Origin: Tannerellaceae bacterium
Lineage (GTDB): Bacteria > Bacteroidota > Bacteroidia > Bacteroidales > Tannerellaceae
Reading direction: 5' to 3'
Length of the DNA: 9,007 bases
Assembly: GCA_020860805.1 (NCBI GenBank)
Contig: JAJBTP010000271.1
Location: 1 to 9,007, forward strand
The notes below the pieces were generated by a model, which worked only from the letters and a program-made list of their open reading frames with translations, ran no database searches and had not been told where the DNA came from. The position numbers and the translations under genes were made by a program. Positions 8,303 to 9,007 of this stretch are shown here, piece by piece; position 1 is the first letter of the stretch, and each line of letters begins with the position of its first letter.

Positions 8303-9007
8303 TTAATAACCCGGATTATTTTCCGTGATGGCTTCGTTGGCATCCATAGCAGCCTGTGGAATAGGATAGAGGATATGATACGGTTGTACGGCAACACCGG
8401 CTCTCTCTTTCATATATTCAATCAATTTTCCAAACCGTATCAGGTCCCAGCGGCGCATGTGTTCACAACAGAGTTCGTGCAGGCGTTCGTCCAGCAAAAT
8501 TTCGGCAAATGCCTCTTTACTCAGGTTGTCGGCCAGGGTAACAGAGGTTAATCCGGCACGGTTACGCACTTCGTTTAACGCTTCGTATTTTTCATTGCCG
8601 GTATCATCTGTCGCATTCAATGCTTCGGCTTTCATCAGTAAAACATCTGCATAACGTATAAGAATAAAGTTCAGATTATCATCTTCGATTACATTTCCGG
8701 TTTCCGCATCCCAGAATTTACGAATGCTGGGTGGGTCCTGTATAACGCCATCATACTCGGTAAAGAAGAAAGCTGTTTTACGTTTGTCATGGTCTTCATA
8801 TGAATCGTAGAGATATTGGGTAGGTCCGAAACCGCCCCAACCTCCGAAATTAGTAGGTCTACCTACATTCCGGGGCCCCAGTAAGAGTGCTGAATGCTTC
8901 CTTCGAGTCCTCATGACCCGGAATGTTTGAATTGTATTTCAAAAATATTTTCATATTCCTGGTTTTTGTTATTTGGGTCGAAATTATCCTTATAATTGGT
9001 ATACTGG
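8303..9007 (-). CDS. SusD/RagB-family glycan-binding lipoprotein, C-terminal part (5' end outside window)
   Basis: SusD-like proteins are outer-membrane surface lipoproteins that bind glycan and form the lid of a SusC TonB-dependent transporter. The clear SusD part includes FILIRYADVLLMKAEALN, NEVRNRAGL, ILLDERLHELCCEHMRRWDLIRFGK and the terminal LYPIPQAAMDANEAITENNPGY, all hallmarks of the RagB/SusD C-terminal domain. The upstream part, from the right edge, reads YTNYKDNFDPNNKNQEYENIFEIQF. Two problems separate the pieces. One C is missing in the G/C run at 8872-8879; restoring it gives HSYWGPRNVGRPTNFGGWG. Further upstream, a TGA at 8911-8913 interrupts the frame that encodes EGSIQHSYW. The nearest ATG for the longest clean piece (8914) is not a real start. 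About 235 of the expected 500 or more residues are in the window. A SusC gene should lie beyond the right edge. Confidence 0.9.

Larger units (their letters stand above)
3061..8303 (-). other. Probable PUL-like operon (SusD, DUF4832 x2, nucleoside hydrolase, transporter)
   Basis: Five same-strand genes are separated by 27, 7, 13 and 24 bases, reading from 9007 (off-window start) to 3061. No promoter-like element was found in any of these spacers. The gene set is that of a polysaccharide-utilisation locus, but lacks a recognisable glycoside hydrolase, sulfatase or lyase. Coordinates are given in transcription order; the span on the + strand is 3061-9007. Confidence 0.6.

Noticed and set aside
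1..9007. tRNA, rRNA, CRISPR array, insertion sequence or prophage genes
   Set aside because: No cloverleaf, spaced direct repeats, transposase motif or terminal inverted repeats were seen on either strand.

Overview
The window looks like a piece of a Bacteroidota (probably Bacteroidales) chromosome. The main evidence is the C-terminal part of a SusD/RagB-type glycan-binding lipoprotein, a SusC-like plug motif elsewhere, a sequence resembling the Bacteroides -7 promoter element (TAnnTTTG), and an AT-leaning composition. Bacteroidales is the likeliest order; I cannot name a genus.

Layout. A partial gene of unknown function enters from the left edge on the + strand (2-523). Everything else is on the - strand, so it reads from right to left. 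From the right edge these are: the C-terminal part of a SusD-like protein (8303-9007, continuing off the window); two tandem paralogous DUF4874/DUF4832 lipoproteins (6658-8275 and 5051-6650); an inosine/uridine-type nucleoside hydrolase homologue (4090-5037); and a RhaT/GRP-like sugar transporter (3061-4065). Spacers between these are only 7-27 bases, so this is probably one operon shaped like a polysaccharide-utilisation locus (PUL). A SusC partner would be expected just beyond the right edge. A 12-bp perfect inverted repeat at 2993-3032 probably ends this operon. A second two-gene unit follows: a MuiA-like DUF4140/DUF4139 protein (1108-2883) with a SusC-type TonB-plug motif embedded in it, and a small exported protein of unknown function (552-1094).

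Working model (inference). SusC/D captures an oligosaccharide or glycoconjugate, the two surface or periplasmic DUF4832 lipoproteins process it, the transporter moves a released sugar across the inner membrane, and the cytoplasmic nucleoside-hydrolase-like enzyme cleaves an N-glycosidic or related bond. No classical glycoside hydrolase is visible, so the DUF4832 pair are the candidate catalysts.

Integrity. As written, every - strand gene except 552-1094 is disrupted. I count about ten single-base indels, nearly all in homopolymer runs, and one in-frame amber codon. After one-base corrections each complete gene has the length expected for its family: 538, 533, 315 and 591 aa, plus a 334-aa transporter if the amber codon is read through. 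The pattern fits uncorrected homopolymer error from sequencing better than gene decay. It also means that the apparent DUF4832-nucleoside hydrolase fusion protein is probably an artefact of one missing A. The gene coordinates given here are these reconstructed genes.
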